Shown here piece by piece: positions 45,035 through 53,518 of a DNA stretch of 64,000 bases. The first letter of the stretch is position 1. Each line of letters opens with the position of its first letter. Origin of the DNA: Photorhabdus akhurstii (lineage in GTDB: Bacteria > Pseudomonadota > Gammaproteobacteria > Enterobacterales > Enterobacteriaceae). The notes beneath the pieces were generated by a model. The model ran no database searches. It was given only the letters and a program-made list of their open reading frames with translations, and was not told the DNA's origin. The stretch spans positions 502,997-566,996 of the forward strand of contig NZ_RCWE01000001.1 of the NCBI RefSeq assembly GCF_018448925.1, read 5' to 3'. The position numbers were made by a program, and so were the translations under genes.

Positions 45035-45943
45035 ATGAGTAAAAATGATTTTAAAGCTTTTTCTACTAGTAATAATGCTAATGTAGTGAGTCAAGAATGA
45101 TATGAAGAGAGTAGGGATTTACTGAGTGGGTTTCCACCAAATGATGTTCCCACTCATTTGTTAAATAAAGTATTACGTCAATCGTCAACCATAGCTTCTG
45201 TCGTGGCTAATTTTATTGCGGCACAATCTGGTGATGATGTTCTGGATGATGGTGATATAGCTAAACTTACTGCGCAATTAAATCGAGCATTAGAACAAAA
45301 AATCACAGCAAAAATTCCCAGTGCCTCATTAACACAAAAAGGTATTGTTCAACTTACCGATGTAATTGGTGATAGTGATACATTGGCAGTGACGCAAAAG
45401 TTGATTAAGGAAATAGTCAATTCATTAGTTTTGGGACGATAAGAACGCTAAACCAGACGCCAACGGAAACCTCAAGGTAGCCTCCCCGATAATAGAGAAA
45501 TCTACCCTGATGGCATATTCTCGACTAATGACGAATCCGAAGGTGCAGAAGTAATAAAAGAGGGAACCGGCATATATCATGTATTAAATATTTTGGGCTA
45601 TAACGCTGATGGTGGTTGGGGGGTGAATGGGGGCATTTCCGTTCCCCGCGACAACAATAATCTCGAACTGATTTTTGTTGATGATCACGTTCAACCTGAC
45701 GGCTCTATTATCATTGAGACTTTCCATCGTCAACATGCGCATTTACCGGAGAGATTTCAAAATTGGCGACTCAAATCTATTGATGACAATGGCAACAAGA
45801 TCTTCTATCAAGATGGAGAGCCTTGTGATATTCCCGATTCCTGCCGCTTAGATATTCGGGTCCAAATGCCAGAAGATTCACTCTGGAACTTGAAACGAAA
45901 GAAGTTACAGGAAGAAATGGAGAGTACCGGCGCTTCTAGGTAA
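45035..45943 (+). pseudogene. broken third tail-fibre gene (gene C)
   Basis: The start (ATG 45035) and first 21 codons match gene B, then TGA at 45098 replaces the Lys codon of 'SQEKYEE'. The stalk continues in frame from 45158 ('LNKVLRQSSTIASVVANF', 'SLTQKGIVQLTDVIGDSD') and stops at 45442. The collar is missing; instead a phage fibre C-terminal domain follows in other frames ('NAKPDANGNLKVASPI', 'YPDGIFSTNDESEGAEV', 'GYNADGGWGVNGGISVP', ending 'MPEDSLWNLKRKK'). So it carries one nonsense mutation and at least one frameshift. Its C-terminal type is the one left beside the CRISPR repeats. Confidence 0.8.
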
Positions 45944-45973
45944 TAAATGCTTCTGGTAGTAAATTGCAGTAAG

Positions 45974-45996
45974 ACGGGGCCATATATCGGCCCTGT
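45974..45996 (+). terminator. weak terminator-like hairpin after gene C
   Basis: GGGGCC / GGCCCT stem with loop ATATATC, followed by GTATCTT. Short T-run. The remainder of 45944-46295 shows no gene. Confidence 0.4.
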
Positions 45997-46295
45997 ATCT
46001 TAAGCCGATGTTGAACATCATTCTCTATTTTTTCATGTCGGTGGTGAGTGATATAACCGCTTGTTTTTGAAACATATGGTTTATATATCGATCTCATAAT
46101 ACCCGATTAATCATTCCACAATAATGGAATAACGGCCATCTTGTGATATCTCAACTTGTTCATTGAATAGCCTTTCTTTTTAAAAGAGAAGCTAAGAAGA
46201 AATGCAAAGAAATAATATTTGTCTTATAGGTCGATTATGAGGCAACATAAAAGCGTAAAATCAGAATGATATTTTTGCATAAGTAGGGTTTATCA

Positions 46296-47294
46296 TTGAA
46301 ACGTAAAGTTATTTTTTGGACAATTCATATTGGGTGTTTCAGTTTAATTGCTCCTTTATCTTCTTTTGCCGCTCCGACCACCTTTGAACAAGCTAAAGTT
46401 GAATTGCGTAAACGCATTTACCATGATCAATTTAAGTCAGGAGAAGGGACATTTTATTGTGGTTGCGATTGGCAATGGACAGGTAAGAGCGGTGGACGCG
46501 CAATTCTTTCTTCGTGTGGTTATCAAGTCAGGTCACAACAGAATCGAGCTGAACGAATTGAATGGGAACATATTGTTCCTGCCTGGGTTTTTGGGCATCA
46601 GCGGCAATGTTGGCAAAATGGAGGGAGGAAGAATTGTGTCTCTTCCGATCCGGTTTTCAGGGCAATGGAATCCGATATGCATAATTTGGCCCCATCAATT
46701 GGCGAGGTTAATGGCGATCGTAGTAATTTTGGTTATGGAATGTTACCGAAAAATATGCCAAATGATTATGGTCGTTGTACCAGTAAAGTCGATTTTAAAT
46801 CTCGTACATTCGAGCCTAGAAATGAAGTAAAAGGGCAGGTTGCGCGGATCAATTTTTATATGCACGATCGTTACAATCTTTCTATGTCCCGTCAACAACA
46901 GCAATTATTTATCGCTTGGGATCGTCAATATCCACCGAGTAAATGGGAGCGGGAGAGAGATAATCGAATTGCCGGTGTTATGGGGCATCATAACCCTTTT
47001 GTTACCGGTGAACAAAAATGGCAATTGTGGCATAAAAACTCTGCTGCTGGCATTCCCAAAAACGAGCAGAGAACAGGGCAAAGAAATAGTCAAACAGATA
47101 TCCAGAGACAACGGGTGTTACCTGATGCATCCTCCACAGGATTAATTAAAGGGAATAACAACAGCAAAATCTATCATTTTTCTCATTGTTCAGGTTATAA
47201 GGTGATGCAGGAGAAGAACGCGGTCTATTTTAAAACAGAAACGGAAGCAAAAAATGCGGGTTTTCGATTGGCTGGAAACTGTAAGGGTACTTAA
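46296..47294 (+). CDS. secreted endonuclease I (EndA/Dns type) with C-terminal extension
   Basis: 332 residues. A signal peptide (1-25, cleavage near 'SSFA-AP') sends it to the periplasm or outside. The nuclease core (about 27-250) has the beta-beta-alpha-metal motif '[14 protein letters not shown]' and the Cys-rich 'CGCDWQW', both typical of endonuclease I, which degrades double-stranded DNA. After the usual end of the family an extra domain (about 280-332) reads '[14 protein letters not shown]' and '[12 protein letters not shown]', a His/Cys pattern of small Ada-like zinc sites also attached to other nucleases. The start is TTG at 46296; no closer ATG fits the signal peptide. Confidence 0.85.
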   Translation: MKRKVIFWTIHIGCFSLIAPLSSFAAPTTFEQAKVELRKRIYHDQFKSGEGTFYCGCDWQWTGKSGGRAILSSCGYQVRSQQNRAERIEWEHIVPAWVFGHQRQCWQNGGRKNCVSSDPVFRAMESDMHNLAPSIGEVNGDRSNFGYGMLPKNMPNDYGRCTSKVDFKSRTFEPRNEVKGQVARINFYMHDRYNLSMSRQQQQLFIAWDRQYPPSKWERERDNRIAGVMGHHNPFVTGEQKWQLWHKNSAAGIPKNEQRTGQRNSQTDIQRQRVLPDASSTGLIKGNNNSKIYHFSHCSGYKVMQEKNAVYFKTETEAKNAGFRLAGNCKGT

Positions 47295-47856
47295 CAAAAC
47301 AGATAATTAACTATTTACTCTGTTGTCATCAATAATAATATTGTTGCCATCTGGTGGAGAAGAGTACTTTCAGGTAGTAACTTCTTTGTCGGATGGCAAC
47401 TGAATGTATCAATACAATAGTAGCCAAATCAATAATGGCTACTATGATGTTAAGTCATTAGCTTATATTAATGAATGCTTATCATTGTAAATATTAAGTC
47501 ATATTATTCAATGAATTAAGTTTCTGGCAAAAATAAATAAACGATAATGTCGATGATTTTTAATCAAGAGCTTCTGGCGCGTTTGTCATAACTTAGAAAT
47601 TGTCATTATACTGTCATAATGATTCGTTAGTTTTCACTAAATAGAAATAATGGTGAGTAGTGTTAATGATTGATATTCCGATGATATGCGAACCTGTGGG
47701 AGTATCAAAGTCATTAATATATGCGACGGTTTTACCATTGTTTTTCTATGGGGCTGAATAAGCGAAAAGGAGGCGCCTATCTGTTTGAAATAATGTAGTT
47801 ATTATATCGGTGATATGACACCGGATGGGTGAAAACAACGATAAGGTGATACTGCT
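47295..47856. other. intergenic region with hairpins between the nuclease and phoH
   Basis: No coding evidence. Two inverted repeats are visible: GTTGCCATC (47343) with GATGGCAAC (47392), 40-nt loop; and AGTAGCCA with TGGCTACT (about 47427-47452). They could be folded 3' ends or a small mobile repeat; no copy elsewhere in the window. Confidence 0.45.
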
Positions 47857-48648
47857 ATGAGTAGACAGAAAGCAGTGATTAAATCACGTCGAGAGGCAAA
47901 ACGGATGATGAAAAGGGATTTGCGTCATCATCAATGTTATCAGGATGATAATGTAACCTCTCTGGTACAACTCGGTGGCGTAGAAGCCATTGGTATGGCA
48001 CGTGATAACCGGGATACTTCGGAAATTTTGCCACGGACTGAAACGCAATGGCGTTATATGCGCGCAATAAACTATAAAAAATTGATTATTGCCAGTGGGG
48101 AGGCGGGCTGCGGTAAGACGTTTATCAGTGCGGCAATGGCTGCGGATGCGTTGATTAATAAGGAAATTGATAGGATCATCGTCACCCGCCCTGTATTACA
48201 GGCGGATGAAGATCTCGGTTTTTTGCCCGGAGATATGGCTGAAAAATTTGCGCCCTATTTCCGACCAGTTTATGACGTTTTATTAAAACGCATGGGAGCA
48301 TCATTTCTGCAATATTGCTTACGACCTGAAATTGGCAAAGTGGAAATTGCGCCTTTTGCCTATATGCGAGGTAGAACATTTGAAAACGCATTTGTGATTC
48401 TGGATGAAGCCCAGAATGTCACTGTTAATCAAATGAAAATGTTTCTGACCCGGCTTGGGGAAAATGTTACTGTGATTGTAAATGGTGATATAAGTCAATG
48501 CGATTTGCCGGTTGGAGTCGTATCAGGATTGCGTGACGCACTGGAAAGATTTTCAGATGATGAAATCGTCAGTGTTATCCATTTTAATCAAGAGGATTGC
48601 GTTCGTTCTCAATTGTGCCAGAAAACGTTATTGGCTTATTGTGAATAA
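47857..48648 (+). CDS. phoH: PhoH-family ATPase
   Basis: A 263-residue cytoplasmic P-loop ATPase of the PhoH/RNA-helicase-like family. Walker A 'GEAGCGKT' lies near residue 82 and Walker B 'FVILDEAQNV' near 175, with 'TRPVLQADEDLGFLPGD' and 'NGDISQCDLP' as family marks. In E. coli PhoH is in the Pho regulon; no obvious Pho box was seen here. Slightly shorter than E. coli PhoH. An imperfect hairpin with ACGCCGT / ACGGCGT arms follows at 48660-48699. Confidence 0.93.
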   Translation: MSRQKAVIKSRREAKRMMKRDLRHHQCYQDDNVTSLVQLGGVEAIGMARDNRDTSEILPRTETQWRYMRAINYKKLIIASGEAGCGKTFISAAMAADALINKEIDRIIVTRPVLQADEDLGFLPGDMAEKFAPYFRPVYDVLLKRMGASFLQYCLRPEIGKVEIAPFAYMRGRTFENAFVILDEAQNVTVNQMKMFLTRLGENVTVIVNGDISQCDLPVGVVSGLRDALERFSDDEIVSVIHFNQEDCVRSQLCQKTLLAYCE

Positions 48649-48785
48649 ATTGCGGAAATACGCCGTTGAGGACTTTTGTAACAGCGCCTCACGGCGTAAT
48701 CCTTGATTATTCCGCCTATTTTAAATCCTTACCTTTATTGTTTAATTCTGGATATGGATAAACTGGTGATATGACCTTAGTGGCG

Positions 48786-48890
48786 CTACTTTATTTTCCA
48801 GTAATGTGGTTCGGAGCGCTTAAACAGGGGAGCTAAACGGGCGTGTAATGTATGCAGCTCCTGTGTCCACAGGGTCAACGGTATTTGCAT
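48786..48890 (-). pseudogene. transposase N-terminal fragment (IS701/IS4-like)
   Basis: A 34-codon frame with 'LTLWTQELHTLHARLAPLF' and 'KRSEPHYWK', resembling the start of IS701-type transposases ('...LELDALHARIAGRFARSEPR'). It stops just after the conserved 'RSEP', so nothing functional remains. No terminal inverted repeats were identified. Confidence 0.45.
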
Positions 48891-48959
48891 CGAATCTTTC
48901 GCTATGTTGGCGTGAAAACTTGGCGTATTATTACACAACATCTACGGCTGTAGTACTAG

Positions 48960-49001
48960 GCCGATTTGTGGGGCTGAGGAATGAACCCCCCACAAATCGG
49001 C
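48960..49001. repeat. perfect 14-bp inverted repeat
   Basis: GCCGATTTGTGGGG and CCCCACAAATCGGC around a 14-nt loop, 20 bp from the antitoxin stop. The GC-rich stem without a T-run is unlike the local terminators; it may be a former IS end or an mRNA-protecting hairpin. Confidence 0.7.
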
Positions 49002-49021
49002 GCTAATAAACCAGCACCATA

Positions 49022-49381
49022 TTAGGAATAGTGGACCGGGGTTAATCTAACTCCCGCTGCACGTGTTATTTCAGTAATAGTGCTCAATGTCGGATTGCCA
49101 TTAGCGGATAACGCGCGGTAAATATGCTGTCGGGCAAGACCGGATTTTTTGGCTATCTCACCAACGCCGCCACGAGCCTCAATGATCTGGCGTAATGCAA
49201 TAAGGAACGCACCAACGCCACCCGGCTCGTAAATGTCTTCTAACGCCGTCTGTAAATAGATTTCAGCGTATGCAGGATCGGCGCGCAACTCTTCAATCAT
49301 TGCAGTATCGTGATCGATTGAAGCTGGGATATTAGAGTCACCTGCTTCGCAGGCTACTTTCATTTTGATTTTATCTGTCAT
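49022..49381 (-). CDS. HigA-type antitoxin (HTH addiction-module antidote)
   Basis: 119 residues. A C-terminal XRE-like helix-turn-helix (about 65-115: 'GVGEIAKKSGLARQHIYRAL' and 'PTLSTITEITRAAGVRL') binds the operon promoter; the N-terminal part contacts the toxin. It belongs to the 'probable addiction module antidote' group. It overlaps the toxin gene by 11 bp and is encoded second, the reverse of most type II systems but normal for HigBA. Confidence 0.85.
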   Translation of the reverse strand: MTDKIKMKVACEAGDSNIPASIDHDTAMIEELRADPAYAEIYLQTALEDIYEPGGVGAFLIALRQIIEARGGVGEIAKKSGLARQHIYRALSANGNPTLSTITEITRAAGVRLTPVHYS

Positions 49382-49712
49382 TTTTTATCCTCACATGAAA
49401 ATCTTTAAGGTAATTAACGGCTTTGTCTATATCCGTTTGTTGTGAGCCTTTGTTGCCTCCGATGAGTAAGAGGATTATTTGTCCAGCTTCCATCGAATAA
49501 TAAACGCGGTAGCCTTGCCCGTAATCAATTCGTAATGCCCAGACACCATCCCTTTCAAATTTGTGATCCCCGAAATTTCCGGCACATGCGCGGGATACTT
49601 GAGTGTCAACCTTAGCGGCAGCGCGGGGATCTTTTTTTCTAAGTTTTCTTATCCATTCAGTATAAGGAACTTTTTTGTTACCGTCCTGATAACGTAGTGT
49701 TGTATAAGGCAT
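49371..49712 (-). CDS. RelE/ParE-superfamily toxin (HigB/Gp49-like)
   Basis: 113 residues, basic, of the 'addiction module killer' group: 'TEWIRKLRKKDPRAAAKVD', 'GDHKFERDGVWALRIDYGQG' and 'YRVYYSMEAGQIILLLIGGN' form the compact RelE-like fold. It is likely a ribosome-dependent mRNA nuclease, though ParE-like gyrase targeting is possible. First gene of the pair. 49713-50102 upstream has no gene. Confidence 0.87.
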   Translation of the reverse strand: MPYTTLRYQDGNKKVPYTEWIRKLRKKDPRAAAKVDTQVSRACAGNFGDHKFERDGVWALRIDYGQGYRVYYSMEAGQIILLLIGGNKGSQQTDIDKAVNYLKDFHVRIKNDR

Positions 49713-50102
49713 TCAGCTGCCCTCATCACAATGACTTATACTTATTGTCTCTTATAAGTTACATCTCATCAAGCATCCATCATGAATTTTTATATTTTAT
49801 TCCCCGCAGCAGTTGACCGCGTGGCTTGACTGGAAGCTGAATTGGCGGTACTGCGTGAAATCGTGGGTGAACATGCCCGCCGCGAATAGCAAGGAAAATT
49901 TTCATTTTTTTAATTCACGAAAAAATAAATTTGTAACAAAATGTTACAAACTCAAGAGAAATTGAATTATCGTCAATCGCATTTCTTCGATTTTAAAAAC
50001 CTCGTTTTAAGTGATGTTGCGGATAATATCCGTATCGTTGATTCCCTCACCCACGAATTTTAGTAGGAGAGGGGATCAAGCGAATATAAATATATAAGGT
50101 TC

Positions 50103-50936
50103 TTAATCGTCGCTATCCATCACTTCATGACGCAGGACATGATAACCTTCCTCATCAAAGCCATGTCTCCAGTAAGGAATGGCATATAGCTGGTGGCGTT
50201 CATAGCCTTTTTCTCGGCGAATATAGCGACGAATTTCTTTTACCAGCTTATCTTCACCGGCAAGCCAGAAAGTGACATCTTCTGTTGGTAATGACCAGGA
50301 TTTGAATTCAGATACGATTTTGTCAGTTATTTCAACATCACCGGTGATCCAGTGAACCGCTATTCCAGCCGGTTTTTTTAATTCCTGAATATCTTGCTCA
50401 CTTTCGATACGAATAATGATCTGCCCGGTCGCGTCTGGTTTTACTGTTTCCAAGAGCGCGGCAATAGCAGGCAGGGAACTTGGGTCGCCAGCCATATAGT
50501 AGTGGCTGACTTTTGGTAGTAATGGATCTGGGCCGCCGGGGTTAGTGATACCGATCCAGTCACCGATTTTAGCGCTATAAGCAAATTCCACCGCCGGGCC
50601 GCCATTGTGGTGTAATGCGAACTCAATATCGATCTCTTTTTGTTCGGTGCGGATGGCGCGAACCGAGTAAGTACGGACAATGGGACGCAGTTCACTCGGT
50701 GGCCATATTGGGCCTTCTGGGGATAAAGTCGGTAATACCGGTTTGGTCTGCCCCGGAAGCGGTAAGAATATCTTTAGGTGCCCGCCTTCACATTCAGTGG
50801 GGTAACTATCCAGACACTCGCTGGTGAAAGTAATGCTGCGCATATTAGGTGTTACGTCGAAAATATTTTTTACCTGAACAAGCCTCGGTGGTGCAGGACG
50901 GTAAATATTTTTTTCTTCAATTGTGCTATTAGTCAC
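50103..50936 (-). CDS. siderophore-interacting protein / NADPH ferric-chelate reductase (ViuB/YqjH type)
   Basis: A 277-residue cytoplasmic flavoprotein that releases iron from imported siderophores. The FAD-binding barrel includes 'RPIVRTYSVRAI' and 'FALHHNGGPAVEFAYS'; the C-terminal NAD(P)H region has 'HYYMAGDPSSLPAIAALLE', 'WLAGEDKLVKEIRRYIRRE' and 'PYWRHGFDEEGYH', all typical of the SIP family. GTG start at 50936 with AGAGGA ahead. A perfect Fur box lies about 76 bp upstream, so expression should follow iron starvation. Confidence 0.92.
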   Translation of the reverse strand: MTNSTIEEKNIYRPAPPRLVQVKNIFDVTPNMRSITFTSECLDSYPTECEGGHLKIFLPLPGQTKPVLPTLSPEGPIWPPSELRPIVRTYSVRAIRTEQKEIDIEFALHHNGGPAVEFAYSAKIGDWIGITNPGGPDPLLPKVSHYYMAGDPSSLPAIAALLETVKPDATGQIIIRIESEQDIQELKKPAGIAVHWITGDVEITDKIVSEFKSWSLPTEDVTFWLAGEDKLVKEIRRYIRREKGYERHQLYAIPYWRHGFDEEGYHVLRHEVMDSDD

Positions 50937-51011
50937 GTAAAATTCCTCTGGAAAATTTACCGAAGGTTATTGTCTGATAAAGCCAAAGTTAGTGTAACAG
51001 CAATTAGAGAA

Positions 51012-51030
51012 AATGATAATTATTATCATT
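51012..51030. promoter_or_regulatory. Fur box
   Basis: AATGATAATTATTATCATT is a perfect 19-bp palindrome matching the Fur consensus GATAATGATAATCATTATC in its hexamer pattern. It lies between the reductase gene (leftward) and the end of the kinase gene. Confidence 0.9.
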
Positions 51031-51074
51031 CAACAAATTACGTTGCTGTCGATAATGGAATTTATCCGCCTTTT

Positions 51075-52304
51075 TCAATCCAGTGAAAATTGAATTTCTA
51101 CCTCTGTACCGCCATGTTTTCGATTCTTTATCTGTAATTGTCCACCCAGGATAGAAACTCTATCTTGCATAATAGCCATGCCAAATTTGTTTTTATTAGC
51201 GGAGTCCAGATTGATACCCTGACCGTTATCACTAACAACTGTAATAATTTTGTCATCAATAGGGTAAATGCGGACACTGATCCAATTGGCGTCGGCGTGC
51301 TTATAACAGTTGTTCAAACACTCCCTAATGATTTGTATCAAATGCTTGCTGTAACTGTCAGGAATGTGCTGATGTGTCAGGCGGTAATTGAATTCAATGT
51401 TGAAGCCTAGACGGTGGTTAAATTCATTAATCAAGTCCTGTAAAGATTCTTGTAGATTACATTGAGGTTGTTCATTCCTGAAAGTTGCCAGTAATTCTCT
51501 TAGCTGGCGATAGGCAATATTCAACTCATCTTTAATCATATTCAGCGAGGTTAAACTTTGCTTGGGTAAATTATCACTGCCGATATATAGGCAATTAACT
51601 TGAATCTTAAGGAAAGAGAGGGATTGAGCAATGGAATCGTGGAGTTCACGGGAAATAGCGGCTCTCTCTGCGGCTAACACACTCTGGTGTTGGCATTGGA
51701 GCTGATTTTCCCGTAATAGTTTATTTGTCATTAAAGTTACCACATCTTGAACCAGACTTTTTTCATCGGGAGTAAGATCACTATTTCTGTGTGTTTTTAT
51801 CCAGAGTGTCCCATAGTTATCAATATTGTCATCTAAATTCCATCTCGTAATAAGCGGCATATCGAAATAGGGGCATTGATGAGGATTACGGAAGGAATAT
51901 TCTTGTTGTGATGGATAAAAGATGATTTTGGCTTCACAGAAAGGGATCAGGCGATTGAGGTGGGAAAAAATCTCCTGAAGCTTTTCAGGTAGCAGTTTAC
52001 AATTTTGCAGTTTGAAATGGCTTTGACAGAGAAAATCCAAATAGCCATTTTTTTGTTTCAGGGCGTTAATTTCTGCTTTGTATCTTGCATGTTGCCATTC
52101 TTTAATAGGAGCAGAATTATGTACCACTTTTATCAGGAAGTAGACATTTGTAATGCTTAACATTATCAATAACGGTAAAATTAAATCTGGGATCGACGGT
52201 TTGTTAATCAATAACAGTATAAAAAGTAAAAATAAATTTATAATAGAGTTGATTACAAACAGTTTTTGATTTTTGAAGATGGAGTTATTTGAGCTTGTTT
52301 TCAT
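51075..52304 (-). CDS. orphan NarX/NarQ-like sensor histidine kinase lacking the periplasmic sensor
   Basis: 409 residues. Two closely spaced membrane helices (about 15-33 and 40-60) are joined by only a few residues, so the nitrate-binding periplasmic domain of NarX/NarQ is absent. A GAF-like middle region (about 95-200) carries several Cys residues. The HisKA_3 box has His222 in 'ISRELHDSIAQSLSFLKIQV', nearly as in NarQ, and the ATPase domain has 'VVSDNGQGINLD' and 'GMAIMQDRVSILGGQL'. No response regulator is adjacent. It would need to signal through a NarL/NarP-type regulator encoded elsewhere. Confidence 0.85.
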   Translation of the reverse strand: MKTSSNNSIFKNQKLFVINSIINLFLLFILLLINKPSIPDLILPLLIMLSITNVYFLIKVVHNSAPIKEWQHARYKAEINALKQKNGYLDFLCQSHFKLQNCKLLPEKLQEIFSHLNRLIPFCEAKIIFYPSQQEYSFRNPHQCPYFDMPLITRWNLDDNIDNYGTLWIKTHRNSDLTPDEKSLVQDVVTLMTNKLLRENQLQCQHQSVLAAERAAISRELHDSIAQSLSFLKIQVNCLYIGSDNLPKQSLTSLNMIKDELNIAYRQLRELLATFRNEQPQCNLQESLQDLINEFNHRLGFNIEFNYRLTHQHIPDSYSKHLIQIIRECLNNCYKHADANWISVRIYPIDDKIITVVSDNGQGINLDSANKNKFGMAIMQDRVSILGGQLQIKNRKHGGTEVEIQFSLD

Positions 52305-52371
52305 CAGGCTAAGATTCCGTTCTGCAATACTGATGAAAACTTTAGCTCAATTTATTAAATAGTGTTAATAA

Positions 52372-52530
52372 TTACTTCAATTTCATACCGGCTGCTGTCA
52401 TTAACAGGCGAAATAGTGTGGAAACAGCAAAAAGAGCCATCACACTGCATAACCAGATCATTGCCATCCAACCTATCCGTTTCCATACAGAAGGGCGTGG
52501 CGTGTTTTGATTAATGGTAGCCTTGTTCAT
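52372..52530 (-). CDS. DUF2474 small membrane subunit of the bd-type oxidase
   Basis: 52 residues with one membrane helix: 'MNKATINQNTPRPSVWKRIG' then 'WMAMIWLCSVMALFAVS' and 'RLLMTAAGMK'. The 'RxGW-helix-RLLM-AAG' pattern is that of DUF2474 proteins encoded after CIO-type cytochrome bd genes, analogous to CydX. It overlaps the cioB end by 20 bp, so it is translated with it. Confidence 0.8.
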   Translation of the reverse strand: MNKATINQNTPRPSVWKRIGWMAMIWLCSVMALFAVSTLFRLLMTAAGMKLK

Positions 52531-53518
52531 GATTAACTTTCCCCCGAAAAACGTAGTAGCTCCAATAGGTGTAAACCAGGATCACTGGGATGATAAGTAG
52601 AGCGCCGACCAGCATAAAACCTAAACTTTGTTGTGGCGCCGCCGCCGCTTCGTAGCTAATTGCCGGTGGGATCAAGTTAGGCCAGATACTGATGCCTAAT
52701 CCACTGTAGCCAAGGAAAACTAACAATAGCGCTGATAGAAACGGTGTGTAATGAGTCTGACGTTTGATTGAATGTAGTAGTTTCCAGCCCGCCCAGACCA
52801 CTAATAGCGGCACAGGGAGGAAGAACAACAGGTTAGGCAGACTGAACCAACGTGCAGCGATGGTCGGATGAATGAATGGCGTCCATAAACTGATAATGGC
52901 GATAACTGTCAGCATCAGAAAAATGAGCGGACGGGCGATACGGTACATCTCTTGTTGTAAGTGACCTTCGGTTTTCATAATTAACCAGCCACAGCCTAAC
53001 AAGGCGTAAGCAACTACTAGTCCAAAACCACAAAATAAGGGGAAGGGTGAGAACCAATCAAAATAGCCGCCGGCGTAGGCTCGGTTTTCCACCGGGAATC
53101 CTTGAATAAAGGCGCCCACCACCACGCCTTGAACAAACGTCGCCATCACAGAGCCGCTGATAAAAGCTTTGTCCCAGATATGACGATGCTCAGGCGCGCT
53201 TTTGAAACGAAATTCAAAGGCGACGCCACGGAAGATCAGGCCAAATAACATTAATGTCAGGGGAATTGTTAATGCATCAAGTATAACGGCATAAGCCAAA
53301 GGGAAAGCACCGAATAAACCTGCGCCGCCAAGCACCAGCCAGGTTTCGTTGCCATCCCACACCGGCGCAACGCTGTTCATCATTAAATCACGATCCTTAT
53401 CACTTTTAACCGTGGGATAGAGCAACCCAATCCCAAGATCAAAACCATCCATGACAATGTACATCATGATGCTGAACACAATGATGATGAACCAGATTAA
53501 CGGTAGATCAATACCCAT
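52511..53518 (-). CDS. cioB: cytochrome bd (CIO-type) ubiquinol oxidase subunit II
   Basis: A 335-residue inner-membrane protein with about nine helices: 'VMDGFDLGIGLLYP', 'SVAPVWDGNETWLVLGGAGL' and 'FPLAYAVILDALTIPLTLML' are diagnostic for CydB/CioB. It pairs with subunit I to reduce oxygen to water without proton pumping. The cyanide-insensitive subfamily is inferred from the DUF2474 partner and from subunit I. The start overlaps the upstream gene by 11 bp. Confidence 0.93.
   Translation of the reverse strand: MGIDLPLIWFIIIVFSIMMYIVMDGFDLGIGLLYPTVKSDKDRDLMMNSVAPVWDGNETWLVLGGAGLFGAFPLAYAVILDALTIPLTLMLFGLIFRGVAFEFRFKSAPEHRHIWDKAFISGSVMATFVQGVVVGAFIQGFPVENRAYAGGYFDWFSPFPLFCGFGLVVAYALLGCGWLIMKTEGHLQQEMYRIARPLIFLMLTVIAIISLWTPFIHPTIAARWFSLPNLLFFLPVPLLVVWAGWKLLHSIKRQTHYTPFLSALLLVFLGYSGLGISIWPNLIPPAISYEAAAAPQQSLGFMLVGALLIIPVILVYTYWSYYVFRGKVNHEQGYH

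Noticed and set aside
46348-46830. A 160-codon alternative frame in the nuclease gene
   Set aside because: The endonuclease frame has signal peptide and catalytic motif; the overlap is a frame shadow.
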